Origin: Pseudomonas sp. FP2335
Lineage (GTDB): Bacteria > Pseudomonadota > Gammaproteobacteria > Pseudomonadales > Pseudomonadaceae
DNA length: 64,000 nucleotides
NCBI RefSeq assembly: GCF_030687535.1
Contig: NZ_CP117437.1
Span: forward strand, 2,129,501 to 2,193,500
Direction: 5' to 3'
Part shown: one piece after another, positions 45,546 through 53,968 of the stretch
How the letters are laid out: every line of letters starts with the position of its first letter
Numbering within the stretch: position 1 is the stretch's first letter
The notes under the pieces: generated by a model
The model's input: only the letters and a program-made list of their open reading frames with translations
The model's database searches: none
What the model was told of the DNA's origin: nothing
Position numbers and translations under genes: made by a program

Positions 45546-45696
45546 GCCTTTCCCCCGCAAACCCGGGCGTTCGCTGTTTGGCGGACGACTGCCGTGTACC
45601 CAAACTCTATATATATGACGCGTGTAGCTAGGTCTGCGCCTTGGTTTTTTGCTAAGGTGTTCAGCAACCTATAAGACCATATCGCGAGGTGTCTGC

Positions 45697-46338
45697 TTGA
45701 TTAGGGTGCTAGTAGTCGATGACCATGATCTCGTTCGTACAGGCATTACACGAATGCTGGCTGACATCGATGGCCTGCAAGTAGTCGGCCAGGCCGAGTC
45801 CGGGGAAGAGTCCCTGATCAAGGCTCGGGAGTTGAAACCCGATGTGGTGTTGATGGACGTCAAGATGCCTGGCATCGGCGGTCTTGGCGCCACGACCAAA
45901 TTGTTGCGCAGCCATCCGGACATCAAGGTCGTGGTGGTGACGGTGTGTGAGGAAGATCCGTTTCCGACCCGTTTGCTACAGGCGGGGGCGGCGGGTTACC
46001 TGACCAAGGGCGCCGGCCTGGCCGAGATGGTGCAAGCCATTCGCCTGGTGTTTGCCGGCCAGCGTTACATCAGCCCGCAGATTGCCCAGCAGTTGGCGAT
46101 CAAATCCTTCCAGCCGGTCAGCGATTCGCCGTTCGATGCGCTGTCTGAGCGGGAAATCCAGATCGCCTTGATGATCGTCGGTTGCCAGAAGGTGCAGACG
46201 ATTTCCGACAAGCTGTGCCTGTCGCCCAAGACCGTCAACACCTACCGCTATCGCATTTTCGAGAAGCTCGCCATCAGCAGTGATGTTGAACTGACCCTGC
46301 TCGCAGTGCGCCACGGCATGGTGGACGCCAGCGCCTGA
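45697..46338 (+). CDS. gacA: Global response regulator GacA
   Basis: The 213-residue protein is nearly identical, by recall, to Pseudomonas Gac[21 protein letters not shown], phosphoacceptor Asp54 in [10 protein letters not shown], and a LuxR DNA-binding domain ([16 protein letters not shown]). The start is TTG 45697 behind GCGAGGT, as reported for gacA in fluorescent pseudomonads. Phosphorylated by GacS, it activates small RNAs (rsmX/Y/Z) that control secondary metabolism. uvrC starts 1 bp after its stop. Confidence 0.95.
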   Translation: MIRVLVVDDHDLVRTGITRMLADIDGLQVVGQAESGEESLIKARELKPDVVLMDVKMPGIGGLGATTKLLRSHPDIKVVVVTVCEEDPFPTRLLQAGAAGYLTKGAGLAEMVQAIRLVFAGQRYISPQIAQQLAIKSFQPVSDSPFDALSEREIQIALMIVGCQKVQTISDKLCLSPKTVNTYRYRIFEKLAISSDVELTLLAVRHGMVDASA

Positions 46339-46339
46339 C

Positions 46340-48163
46340 ATGACCACGCCGTTCGATCCGAGTGCCTTTCTCTCAACCTGCAGTGGCCGCCCCGGCGTGT
46401 ACCGCATGTTCGACAGCGAGGCGCGCCTGCTTTACGTCGGTAAAGCCAAGAACCTGAAGAACCGTCTGGCGAGCTATTTTCGCAAGAGCGGCCTTGCGCC
46501 CAAGACAGCAGCGTTGGTCGCACGCATCGCCCAGGTCGAAACCACCATCACCGCCAATGAAACCGAAGCGCTGTTGCTTGAGCAGACGCTGATCAAGGAA
46601 TGGCGGCCGCCCTACAACATCCTGCTGCGTGACGACAAATCCTACCCCTACGTGTTTTTGTCCGACGGCAACTTCCCACGCCTGAGCATTCACCGCGGTG
46701 CGAAGAAGCAGAAGGGCAAGTATTTCGGGCCGTACCCCAGCGCCGGGGCGATTCGTGAAAGCCTGAGCTTGCTGCAAAAGACCTTTTTTGTGCGCCAGTG
46801 CGAAGACAGCTTCTACAAGAACCGCACCCGGCCGTGCCTGCAATACCAGATCAAGCGCTGCAAGGCGCCTTGCGTGGGTTTGGTGGAGCCGGCCGAGTAC
46901 GCCGAAGATGTACGCCATTCGGTGATGTTCCTTGAAGGACGCAGCAATGCGCTCACCGACGAGCTGTCCGCCGCGATGGAGCAGGCCGCCAGCACCCTGG
47001 ATTTTGAGCGCGCCGCCGAGTTGCGTGACCAGATCTCCCTGCTGCGTCGCGTGCAGGACCAGCAAAGCATGGAAGGCGGCACTGGTGACGTCGACGTGAT
47101 CGCTGCCTTCGTCAACCCCGGTGGCGCCTGTGTGCACCTGATCAGCGTGCGCGGTGGGCGTGTGCTGGGCAGCAAGAATTTCTTCCCGCAGACCGGTATC
47201 GATGAGGAAGTGGCCGAAGTCATGGCCGCGTTCCTTGGCCAGTATTACGTCAGTAGCCCCGAACGCGACTTGCCGTCCGAGCTGATCGTCAACGTGGTGC
47301 ACGAAGACTTCCCGACACTGATCGAGGCGATCCACGAGCTGCGCGGCCGTGAGCTCGACATCAGCCACCGTGTACGCGGTACCCGCGCGCGCTGGCAGCA
47401 GTTGGCGGTGACCAATGCCGAACAGGCCCTGGGCGCGCGCCTGGCCAATCGACAGCACGTCGCCGCACGTTTCGATGCGCTGGCCGAAGTCCTCAACCTG
47501 GACGAACCACCACAGCGCCTGGAGTGCTACGACATCAGCCACTCCAGCGGCGAGGCCACCGTGGCGTCCTGCGTGGTGTTCGGGCCGGAAGGGCCGATCA
47601 AGTCCGACTACCGGCGCTACAACATCGAAGGCGTCACCGCCGGTGATGACTACGCCGCCATGCACCAGGCCCTGACGCGACGCTTCAGCAAATTGAAGGA
47701 CGGCGAGGGCAAGCTGCCGGACATCCTGCTGGTGGACGGTGGCAAGGGCCAGTTGTCCATGGCCCGTGACGTGCTCAACGAGTTGGCGGTGCCTGACCTG
47801 ATCCTGCTCGGCGTGGCCAAGGGCGCCACACGCAAGGCCGGTTTCGAAACGTTGTACTTGAATGATGCCGCCCATGAGTTCACTTTGAAGGGCGACTCAC
47901 CTGCGTTGCACCTGATCCAGCAAATCCGCGACGAAGCCCACCGTTTCGCCATCACCGGGCACCGTGCCCGCCGTGGTAAAACCCGACGAACCTCAACCCT
48001 GGAAGGGGTGGCGGGGGTCGGCCCGACGCGACGTCGCGACTTGCTTAAACATTTTGGTGGCTTGCAGGAGCTATCCCGTGCCAGCATTGACGAAATAGCC
48101 AAAGCTCCCGGTATCAGTAAAAAGCTCGCTGAGTTGATTTATGCGAATCTGCATAGCGAATAG
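46340..48163 (+). CDS. uvrC: Excinuclease ABC subunit C
   Basis: The 607-residue protein has an N-terminal GIY-YIG nuclease domain ([25 protein letters not shown] in part, residues about 15-95), a central UVR domain (about 200-240), an RNase H-like nuclease domain ([11 protein letters not shown] and [11 protein letters not shown]), and C-terminal helix-hairpin-helix motifs ([20 protein letters not shown]). It makes both incisions in nucleotide excision repair. Its start almost touches the gacA stop, the conserved gacA-uvrC arrangement. Confidence 0.97.
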   Translation: MTTPFDPSAFLSTCSGRPGVYRMFDSEARLLYVGKAKNLKNRLASYFRKSGLAPKTAALVARIAQVETTITANETEALLLEQTLIKEWRPPYNILLRDDKSYPYVFLSDGNFPRLSIHRGAKKQKGKYFGPYPSAGAIRESLSLLQKTFFVRQCEDSFYKNRTRPCLQYQIKRCKAPCVGLVEPAEYAEDVRHSVMFLEGRSNALTDELSAAMEQAASTLDFERAAELRDQISLLRRVQDQQSMEGGTGDVDVIAAFVNPGGACVHLISVRGGRVLGSKNFFPQTGIDEEVAEVMAAFLGQYYVSSPERDLPSELIVNVVHEDFPTLIEAIHELRGRELDISHRVRGTRARWQQLAVTNAEQALGARLANRQHVAARFDALAEVLNLDEPPQRLECYDISHSSGEATVASCVVFGPEGPIKSDYRRYNIEGVTAGDDYAAMHQALTRRFSKLKDGEGKLPDILLVDGGKGQLSMARDVLNELAVPDLILLGVAKGATRKAGFETLYLNDAAHEFTLKGDSPALHLIQQIRDEAHRFAITGHRARRGKTRRTSTLEGVAGVGPTRRRDLLKHFGGLQELSRASIDEIAKAPGISKKLAELIYANLHSE

Positions 48164-48195
48164 AATGCCTTTCCACCTCGTAGCCAGTTGTGCCG

Positions 48196-48756
48196 ATGAA
48201 TATCCCTAATCTGATTACCGTTCTACGCGTCCTGCTTATTCCGATTTTCATTCTGTTGTTCTATTTGCCGTACGAATGGAGCTATGCCGCATCCAGTTCG
48301 GTATTCGCCTTTGCGGCCGCCACCGACTGGCTCGACGGCTACCTGGCGCGCCGCCTGGAGCAAAGCACGCCATTCGGTGCCTTCCTCGATCCGGTGGCCG
48401 ACAAACTGATGGTGGCGGTGGCGCTGGTCTTGCTGGTGCAGGAACATGGCAACCTGTGGCTGACCCTGCCGGCCGCCGTGATCATCGGCCGCGAGATCGT
48501 CGTCTCGGCCCTGCGCGAATGGATGGCCGAAATCGGCGCCCGCGCCCACGTCGCGGTGTCCAACATGGGCAAGTGGAAAACCGCCGCGCAGATGCTCGCG
48601 CTGGTCATCCTGCTGGCCAACCCATCGGACTTCTCCTTCTGGGTGCTGACTGGCTACGCGCTGCTGCTGATCGCGGCGGGCCTGACGTTGTGGTCCATGC
48701 TCCAGTATTTACGCGCTGCCTGGCCTCATCTGCGCACCACCGTTGAAAAGAAATAA
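48196..48756 (+). CDS. pgsA: CDP-diacylglycerol--glycerol-3-phosphate 3-phosphatidyltransferase
   Basis: The 186-residue integral membrane protein has the CDP-alcohol phosphatidyltransferase motif in [29 protein letters not shown]. It makes phosphatidylglycerophosphate for phosphatidylglycerol and cardiolipin. ATG 48196 gives the usual [11 protein letters not shown] start. A GTG 6 nt earlier is possible. It follows uvrC by 32 bp. Confidence 0.95.
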   Translation: MNIPNLITVLRVLLIPIFILLFYLPYEWSYAASSSVFAFAAATDWLDGYLARRLEQSTPFGAFLDPVADKLMVAVALVLLVQEHGNLWLTLPAAVIIGREIVVSALREWMAEIGARAHVAVSNMGKWKTAAQMLALVILLANPSDFSFWVLTGYALLLIAAGLTLWSMLQYLRAAWPHLRTTVEKK

Positions 48757-48816
48757 AACTTTTTTGAATCAAGAGGTTGACGGGCTTCAAGAATTCTATA
48801 GAATGCGCATCACCAA

Positions 48817-48892
<76 letters not shown>

Positions 48893-48935
48893 AATATAGA
48901 TCTACAGACATCCACTGGATTCTGGAGGTCAGCGA

Positions 48936-48960
48936 AATAGACGCTTCGGCGTCTTTTTTC
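48936..48960 (+). terminator. Terminator after tRNA-Gly
   Basis: GACGC-TTCG-GCGTC followed by TTTTTTC forms a short stable tetraloop hairpin 44 bp after the tRNA. Confidence 0.85.
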
Positions 48961-49095
48961 GTTTCTGCGGAAAACCAGGGTAATCCAGTACCTTTTTGAG
49001 TGGTTTTTTCGGAAAGGCTCAAATTCGTATTGTTGCTGGATCCTCTCAGGTCGCCAGACGAGCATCGGGTGCTGGCTCTCTAACAGGAGCTCACC

Positions 49096-49356
49096 ATGCC
49101 TCTATCAGATATGGCCATCCGGCACGCCCAGCCTACAGATAAAACCTACACCCTTGGCAACTTTGACGGCCTGTGCTTCATGGTGCCTGTCGACGGCAAA
49201 AAACGATGGTTGTTCCGTTTTTACTGAGCGGGTCAGCAAGTAAAAATGTCTTTTGGCTGCTACCTTGCAGTCAGCCTGAAACAAGCACGTGCATATCGCG
49301 ACGAAGCGCGCAAGGTGGTCAAACAGCATCCAACTCAAGATGCGCAAGCGCAATAA
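49096..49356 (+). pseudogene. Tyrosine integrase remnant (N-terminal DUF4102 part)
   Basis: The first frame (49096-49227) reads MPLSDMAIRHAQPTDKTYTL and KKRWLFRFY, as in P4-type integrases, then stops. A second frame continues with MSFGCYLAVSLKQARAYRDEARKVVKQHP and ends at TAA 49354. Both parts match the integrase N-terminal arm, so a frameshift plus loss of the catalytic domain is seen. Its place next to tRNA-Gly points to a decayed integrative element. Confidence 0.8.
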
Positions 49357-49380
49357 TCCAGCCGGTGAAATCCCTCCCTA

Positions 49381-49563
49381 ATGCAGGAAACCGTCGCGGA
49401 AGTGGCGGTTACGCCGCCAGTAAAAGCGGTGAAGAAAAACAAGGTATCAAAAGGCTTCACGCCCAGGCTCAGAGTGACGCTACGAGTTGGGAATGAGTTT
49501 GAAGGTAAAATGCTCGAAATAGTGCATGAGGCAGATACCCTCAGCTCCCTCGTTGTCGAGTAA
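49381..49563 (+). CDS. Doubtful small hypothetical frame
   Basis: This 60-codon frame (VKKNKVSKGFTPRLRVTLRV near its middle) has coding-like composition and may be the remains of a larger island gene. It has no convincing ribosome site and no recognised family. 49564-49748 contains nothing supportable. Confidence 0.25.
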   Translation: MQETVAEVAVTPPVKAVKKNKVSKGFTPRLRVTLRVGNEFEGKMLEIVHEADTLSSLVVE

Positions 49564-49748
49564 GAAGCTACCAAGGCAGCCAGAAAAAAGTTCCGCTTTG
49601 CCGAAGTGGTTTCGGTCAAGTCAATGTAGTGGCGATAGCCACTTCTCAATGGCGCCGCAGCGATTACGCGCATCGCACAACTCAGCCAGTCGTGACCTAC
49701 AGACCGAGCGGGGCGGAACTGGAATAGTGGCGTGACCTGAATCTGTCT

Positions 49749-50675
49749 ATGAGTTCATCACAAATGCCTATCTCTCTATCGGATCGTTTTCGTGGCTGCC
49801 TACTTGGCCTGGCCTGTGGCGATGCTGTGGGAACAACTGTCGAGTTTATGCCGCGCGGGTCCTTTACACCGGTCACGAACATGACGGGCGGAGGGCCTTT
49901 TAATCTTCAGCCTGGGCAGTGGACCGACGACACATCCATGGCGCTCTGCTTGGCGGAAAGCATGTTGCAGAAAGACGGTTTCGACCCCGTAGATCAGATG
50001 GAACGCTATCTGAAATGGTGGACGTCGGGTTACTGGAGCTCTACCGGCGAATGCTTCGATATCGGCCTGACGGTGCGCCAGGCATTGGCTGACTTTCAAA
50101 GAAATGGCGATCCCTTTGCCGGATCCACGGATCGCTACTCGGCCGGCAACGGTTCAATGATGCGTCTGGCCCCCATCGTGCTGTTTTACTTCCCAGATAC
50201 CCATCGAATCCACACCTTTGCGGCCGACAGTTCCCGTACGACACACGCCGCTCAGGAAGCGGTGGAGTGCTGTCTGGTACTTTCGATGGTGATTGCCAAT
50301 GCGCTAAATGGCGAGGCAAAAGAGCAGCTGCTGCAGGTAGAAAGTTCCGGCTTGATCGAGCCAAACGTGATTGCAATCGCTGAAGGGACCTACCGTGAAA
50401 AGTCTCGCGCAGACATTGTGGGCTCTGGCTATGCAGTCGCTTCGCTGGAAGCGGCACTCTGGTGTTTTCACCAGACAAGTACCTTCGCTGAGGCTGTGTT
50501 GATGGCTGCGAATTTGGGGGATGATGCGGACACTACGGCGGCAATCGCTGGGCAGGTTGCCGGTGCGTATTATGGTGTGCAGGGTATTCCGGGGGATTGG
50601 CTGGGCAAGGTGTGGATGCGTGAGCATATTCAGGCGACTGCCGATGCGTTGATGCAGGTGGGTGAGCTTGATTAG
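49749..50675 (+). CDS. ADP-ribosylglycohydrolase family protein
   Basis: The 308-residue protein has the DraG/ARH signatures: LACGDAVGTTVEFMPRG near the start, GGPFNLQPGQWTDDTSMALCLAES with the metal-binding Asp pair, and LGDDADTTAAIAGQVAGAYYG at the second metal site. Members remove ADP-ribose from proteins, nucleic acids or small molecules. No ADP-ribosyltransferase or nitrogenase genes lie nearby. It sits in the decayed island behind tRNA-Gly and appears intact, though its Shine-Dalgarno is weak. Confidence 0.88.
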   Translation: MSSSQMPISLSDRFRGCLLGLACGDAVGTTVEFMPRGSFTPVTNMTGGGPFNLQPGQWTDDTSMALCLAESMLQKDGFDPVDQMERYLKWWTSGYWSSTGECFDIGLTVRQALADFQRNGDPFAGSTDRYSAGNGSMMRLAPIVLFYFPDTHRIHTFAADSSRTTHAAQEAVECCLVLSMVIANALNGEAKEQLLQVESSGLIEPNVIAIAEGTYREKSRADIVGSGYAVASLEAALWCFHQTSTFAEAVLMAANLGDDADTTAAIAGQVAGAYYGVQGIPGDWLGKVWMREHIQATADALMQVGELD

Positions 50676-50680
50676 GACGC

Positions 50681-51067
50681 TCACCCATCGTTGTGGACTA
50701 ATCCGCGATCAGCAGACCGATTGCAGGCACGACGGGTACAGGGTCGATGCCGGTCCACGGAAAGGTCGCATGCCTCTGGCGGTCTTTGCAGCGCGCCGTC
50801 CTTGATCATCCATTGCGCACCGCCTTGTTCGCCGAGCGGCGGCCCTTCTTCGGCCGGTTGGAAGATCAGCTTGAGCGTGTCTGGCAGTTGCTCGCGATGG
50901 GCCCCCAACACCTCGGCAACCTCTAGCGCCATCGCCATATGCGCGTCGTGACCGCAAGCGTGCATCACCCCAACGTTCTTGCCACGGCTGCGAAAGTCAC
51001 CGGCGAAGTGCGCCATGATCGAAGTCGACAGCGGCCCGCCGATGATCCCGCACACCGCAATCGCCAT
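50681..51067 (-). pseudogene. M20 amidohydrolase/peptidase fragment
   Basis: The fragment carries GVMHACGHDAHMAMALEVAEVL, which holds the M20 metal-binding residues, then FQPAEEGPPLGEQGGAQWMI. Both ends are missing (a full enzyme is about 380-400 residues), and homology stops after KDGAL, where the frame appears shifted. It is a gene remnant, not a working enzyme. Confidence 0.75.
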
Positions 51068-51124
51068 GATGAAACGCCAGGTAGCGGGTGGTGGCCTGCT
51101 CCAGTTGCCCGGTAAGCGGCAGGT

Positions 51125-51904
51125 TCAATGCCCTACCAATTCTTCCAGCAACTGCTCCTTGTACCCCTGTAGCACTGATGATGTCCGGTCCCTCGGATGG
51201 GGCAGGTCTACCCGAATTTCATGCTTGATTCGGCCCGGATGTGCGTCCATCACGATCACTCGATCTCCCAGGTATAACGCCTCTTCAATATCGTGGGTGA
51301 CCATAATCACCGTGCAACGCTGCTGTACCCAGATGCGTTGCAGCTCGCGTTGCAGGTGCACGCGGGTCAAGGCATCGAGGGCGCCCAGCGGTTCATCCAG
51401 TAGCAACACCTTTGGCTTGTTGATCAGCGCCCTGGCGATCGCGGCGCGCTGCGCCATGCCGCCGGAGAGCTGATGGGGGTAGGCATTTTCAAATCCTTCA
51501 AGGTTCACCAGCGTGATGTGTTCAGCTACCTGACGGTCTTTCTCCACCTGGGCCAGCTTGTGGTTTTTCAGGGCCAGGGCGATGTTCTGGCTGACGGTCA
51601 TCCAGGGGAACAGGCGATGGTCCTGGAACACGATGCCGCGTTCCAGGCTGGTGGCGGCGATACGCTTGCCGTCCAGCAAAATATCGCCTCCGTATTCGGC
51701 TTCCAGGCCGACAATCAGTCGCAGCAAAGTGGATTTTCCGCAGCCGCTGGCGCCGACAATGCTGACAAACTCGCCAGGGCGCACGTCGAGCTGGATGTCG
51801 TGCAACACCGGCAGTGAACGGCCTTCGATCTGGTATGTCTTGTTCAGGCCGCGAATCTGCAGCGCACCGGTTTGCAGGTATAGCGGGGAAGCGATTGCGT
51901 TCAT
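51125..51904 (-). CDS. ABC transporter ATP-binding protein, nitrate/sulfonate type (SsuB/TauB-like)
   Basis: The 259-residue ATPase has Walker A GASGCGKST, Q-loop FQDHRLFPW, signature LSGGMAQR, Walker B VLLLDEP and the switch His in THDIEEALYLGDRV. DHRLFPW and the EEALYLGDR pattern fit the taurine/sulfonate/nitrate group. It overlaps nothing but lies 11 bp after a truncated partner permease, and no binding protein is adjacent, so the transporter is probably no longer complete. ATG 51904 matches the family start. Confidence 0.82.
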   Translation of the reverse strand: MNAIASPLYLQTGALQIRGLNKTYQIEGRSLPVLHDIQLDVRPGEFVSIVGASGCGKSTLLRLIVGLEAEYGGDILLDGKRIAATSLERGIVFQDHRLFPWMTVSQNIALALKNHKLAQVEKDRQVAEHITLVNLEGFENAYPHQLSGGMAQRAAIARALINKPKVLLLDEPLGALDALTRVHLQRELQRIWVQQRCTVIMVTHDIEEALYLGDRVIVMDAHPGRIKHEIRVDLPHPRDRTSSVLQGYKEQLLEELVGH

Positions 51905-51915
51905 ATCAGGGCCTT

Positions 51916-52236
51916 TCAACGGAGGTTGCGCCAGCGCAACAGGTGGCGGCTCAGCAGGGTGAATAACAGGGTCATCAGGTAGCCGAGCAAGCCGATGCAC
52001 AGCACGCTGAGCACGATCACTTCCATGCGCGAGCCGGCCTCTGCGTTCATCATCAGATTGCCCAGGCCCGCCCCGGAGGACAGGAACAATTCACTGCCTA
52101 TCGCGGTGACCCAGGCGAATGCCAGCGCGTGCAGCACGCCGGTGGCGATACTCGGCAACGCCGCCGGCAGCAGCACCTGGGTGAATTGCTGAACAGGGGC
52201 ACTCAAAGGCCGAGGCCGAGCGGCGCACGCGCTCAT
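51916..52236 (-). pseudogene. Truncated ABC permease (SsuC-like, C-terminal part)
   Basis: LLPAALPSIATGVLHALAFAW, the EAA-loop region, and the last membrane helices match the C-terminal third of sulfonate-type permeases. The usual N-terminal about 150 residues are absent, and the frame begins where an unrelated ABC gene fragment begins on the other strand. A rearrangement breakpoint at about 52230 is inferred. Confidence 0.78.
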
Positions 52237-52238
52237 TT

Positions 52239-52676
52239 TTGGCGTTGGTTGGGCTACCCGCCACGGCGTTCGAGCGCTATCCCCATGAGTTCTCCGGTGG
52301 CCAGCGCCAACGTATCGGTATCGCCCGTGCCTTGGCTGTGGAGCCGAAAATACTCATCGCGGACGAATGCGTTTCCGCTCTGGATGCGCTGATCCAGGTA
52401 CAGATTCTCGAGTTGCTTGAAGACCTGCAACGTCGGCTCAAGCTGAGCATTGTGTTCATCACCCACGATTTGCGAGTGGCCGCCAGACTGTGTGATCGCA
52501 TTGCCGTGATGCAGGGCGGGCATGTGGTGGAGCAGGGGGAAGCGGCAACGCTACTGGTCCATCCGCAACACGCTTATACCCAGACCTTATTGCGTGGCTT
52601 CTCCAGAACCGTCCTCCCTTCGACAGTCACTCCTCAAAACCTTGAATTCAAAGAGGCTTGTCCCACTCATGACTGA
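52239..52676 (+). pseudogene. Truncated dipeptide/oligopeptide ABC ATPase (C-terminal part)
   Basis: The frame holds the signature FSGGQRQRIGIARAL, Walker B ILIADECVSALD and HPQHAYTQTLL, typical of DppF/DppD C-termini, but Walker A and the N-terminal half are missing. No start codon context is present. It joins the SsuC fragment at about 52230. Its stop overlaps the alpha/beta hydrolase start by 8 bp, suggesting those two genes were once one operon. Confidence 0.8.
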
Positions 52677-53544
52677 TTTACACGCATTTTCTGATTTACC
52701 TCTGGTGCGGGGCGAGCGGGTGGAAATCCGTCCAGGACGGTACCTGAGCATCGCTTATCAACCAGGCACGCATCAGGCAGATACAGTCTTGTTCTTCGGG
52801 CATGGTGGTGGTGGCCACAAGGATCAATGGCGCGAGTTATGGCAGTCGTTGTCCGATCAGGGATACAGCCTGGTGGCGTGGGACCTGTTGGGGCACGGCG
52901 ATAGTGAAAAGCCGCGCCAGCCGCAGGCCTATGCCTGGTCGGAACTGGTGGCAGATCAGCTGGAAATACTGAGCCGCTACGCTGCACGTCGGAATATCCT
53001 GGTTGCACATTCCTTTGGTACCGGACTGGGGTTGAGTGCCTTGCTGGAGCTTCCACGCAGGTTGCCGCAGGTGACCATGGATGGCGCCCTGTTGCTAGGC
53101 ACACAACTGCATCGCCCGTTGAGCCGTGGTGGTCTGATGTCTCTGCCTGCCTGGGTGTTGGAGCTGCTGCGGCCGTTGCTGGCCAAGGGCTTTCGTCAGC
53201 GTGCGTGGCACTGCGCAGCCGATCCCCGGCTGGTGGCCTACGAGGAAAACCTGACCCGTCGCAATCGTCTGTATGTGTTCAAGTCTCTACTGCAAAACGC
53301 CCAATGGCCCGACGCCGATGCCCTGGCCCGACTGACGTTGCCGACTTATGTGTTAGCGGGAGACAGCGACGGGCTGACGCCCTCCAGTGGGGGTGAAGCG
53401 CTCGCCCGACAGCTGCCAACGGGTAGCTTTGAGGTGTTGGAGCGGTGTGGTCATCAATTGATGTTGGAGCGGCCTGCACAGGTGCTGGCGGCGTTCCAGA
53501 GGCTGATGAAAAAACTTGATCAGCGTCCAGGTTCGTCCGGTTGA
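52669..53544 (+). CDS. Alpha/beta hydrolase
   Basis: The 291-residue protein has an oxyanion region FFGHGGGGHKDQW, the nucleophile elbow VAHSFGTGLG (Ser-centred), an Asp in AGDSDGLTP and the catalytic His in ERCGHQLMLERP. The substrate is unknown. AGAGG lies before ATG 52669. It survived next to broken ABC transporter genes and was probably the last gene of a peptide/ester uptake operon. Confidence 0.84.
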   Translation: MTDLHAFSDLPLVRGERVEIRPGRYLSIAYQPGTHQADTVLFFGHGGGGHKDQWRELWQSLSDQGYSLVAWDLLGHGDSEKPRQPQAYAWSELVADQLEILSRYAARRNILVAHSFGTGLGLSALLELPRRLPQVTMDGALLLGTQLHRPLSRGGLMSLPAWVLELLRPLLAKGFRQRAWHCAADPRLVAYEENLTRRNRLYVFKSLLQNAQWPDADALARLTLPTYVLAGDSDGLTPSSGGEALARQLPTGSFEVLERCGHQLMLERPAQVLAAFQRLMKKLDQRPGSSG

Positions 53545-53968
53545 GCTGGCTTCAGTTGATAAAGTGCGCAGCTGATAAATGCACCGTTGGCGCTGACCAG
53601 GCGTTTGCTCCGGCTCGCCGACAACACGGCCACGCCTTCGAAAGCCCAATGCTCGAGAAAGGCGGTCTCCGACACGTTTATAACTATAAATTCATATTTT
53701 GTACTTATTGATACCTTTTAGTTATTGTTATTTTAATAATCAGACGCAGATAGCCGGCGCGAGAAGGCTTAAGTTAATTCCAAAAAGATATTTATTTGTT
53801 CTTTTTAAGATCGATTAGCTTTATGTCTGTGGAAAGCGTTGCGCTCCCTGCGCGGCGCTTTTTTTGCTTCAGGACACGGTGTTCGGATCATGGCCTGAGG
53901 CTCAGCCAATTTTCTACTCTGGGGCGAGCGCGTTGCCCGCATCCAGGGGTCGCTTGCCCGGAGCTCCT
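53545..53968. other. Gene-free stretch with AT-rich promoter region
   Basis: No full gene is seen. About 53560-53690 on the minus strand reads as a short PAS-like coding remnant (EGVAVLSASRSKRLVSANGAF). 53690-53825 is strongly AT-rich compared with the rest and probably carries the promoter of the transporter operon. A terminator hairpin lies at 53833-53866. Confidence 0.5.
53833..53866 (+). terminator. Hairpin terminator upstream of the transporter operon
   Basis: AAAGCGTTGCGC and GCGCGGCGCTTT pair over 12 bp (two G-U pairs) around TCCCT and run into a seven-T tract. It may end readthrough from 53544 or act as an attenuator for the gene at 53969. Confidence 0.7.

Noticed and set aside
46373..47875. 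A 500-codon open frame antisense to uvrC
   Set aside because: It is entirely opposite uvrC, has no family similarity and no ribosome site.
53353..53649. A 98-codon minus-strand frame
   Set aside because: It covers the 3' end of the alpha/beta hydrolase gene, and only an out-of-frame PAS-like trace is visible beside it.
53864..53968. Extended start of the fused transporter at 53864
   Set aside because: That start lies in the T tract of a terminator; GTG 53969 has GGAG 5 nt upstream.
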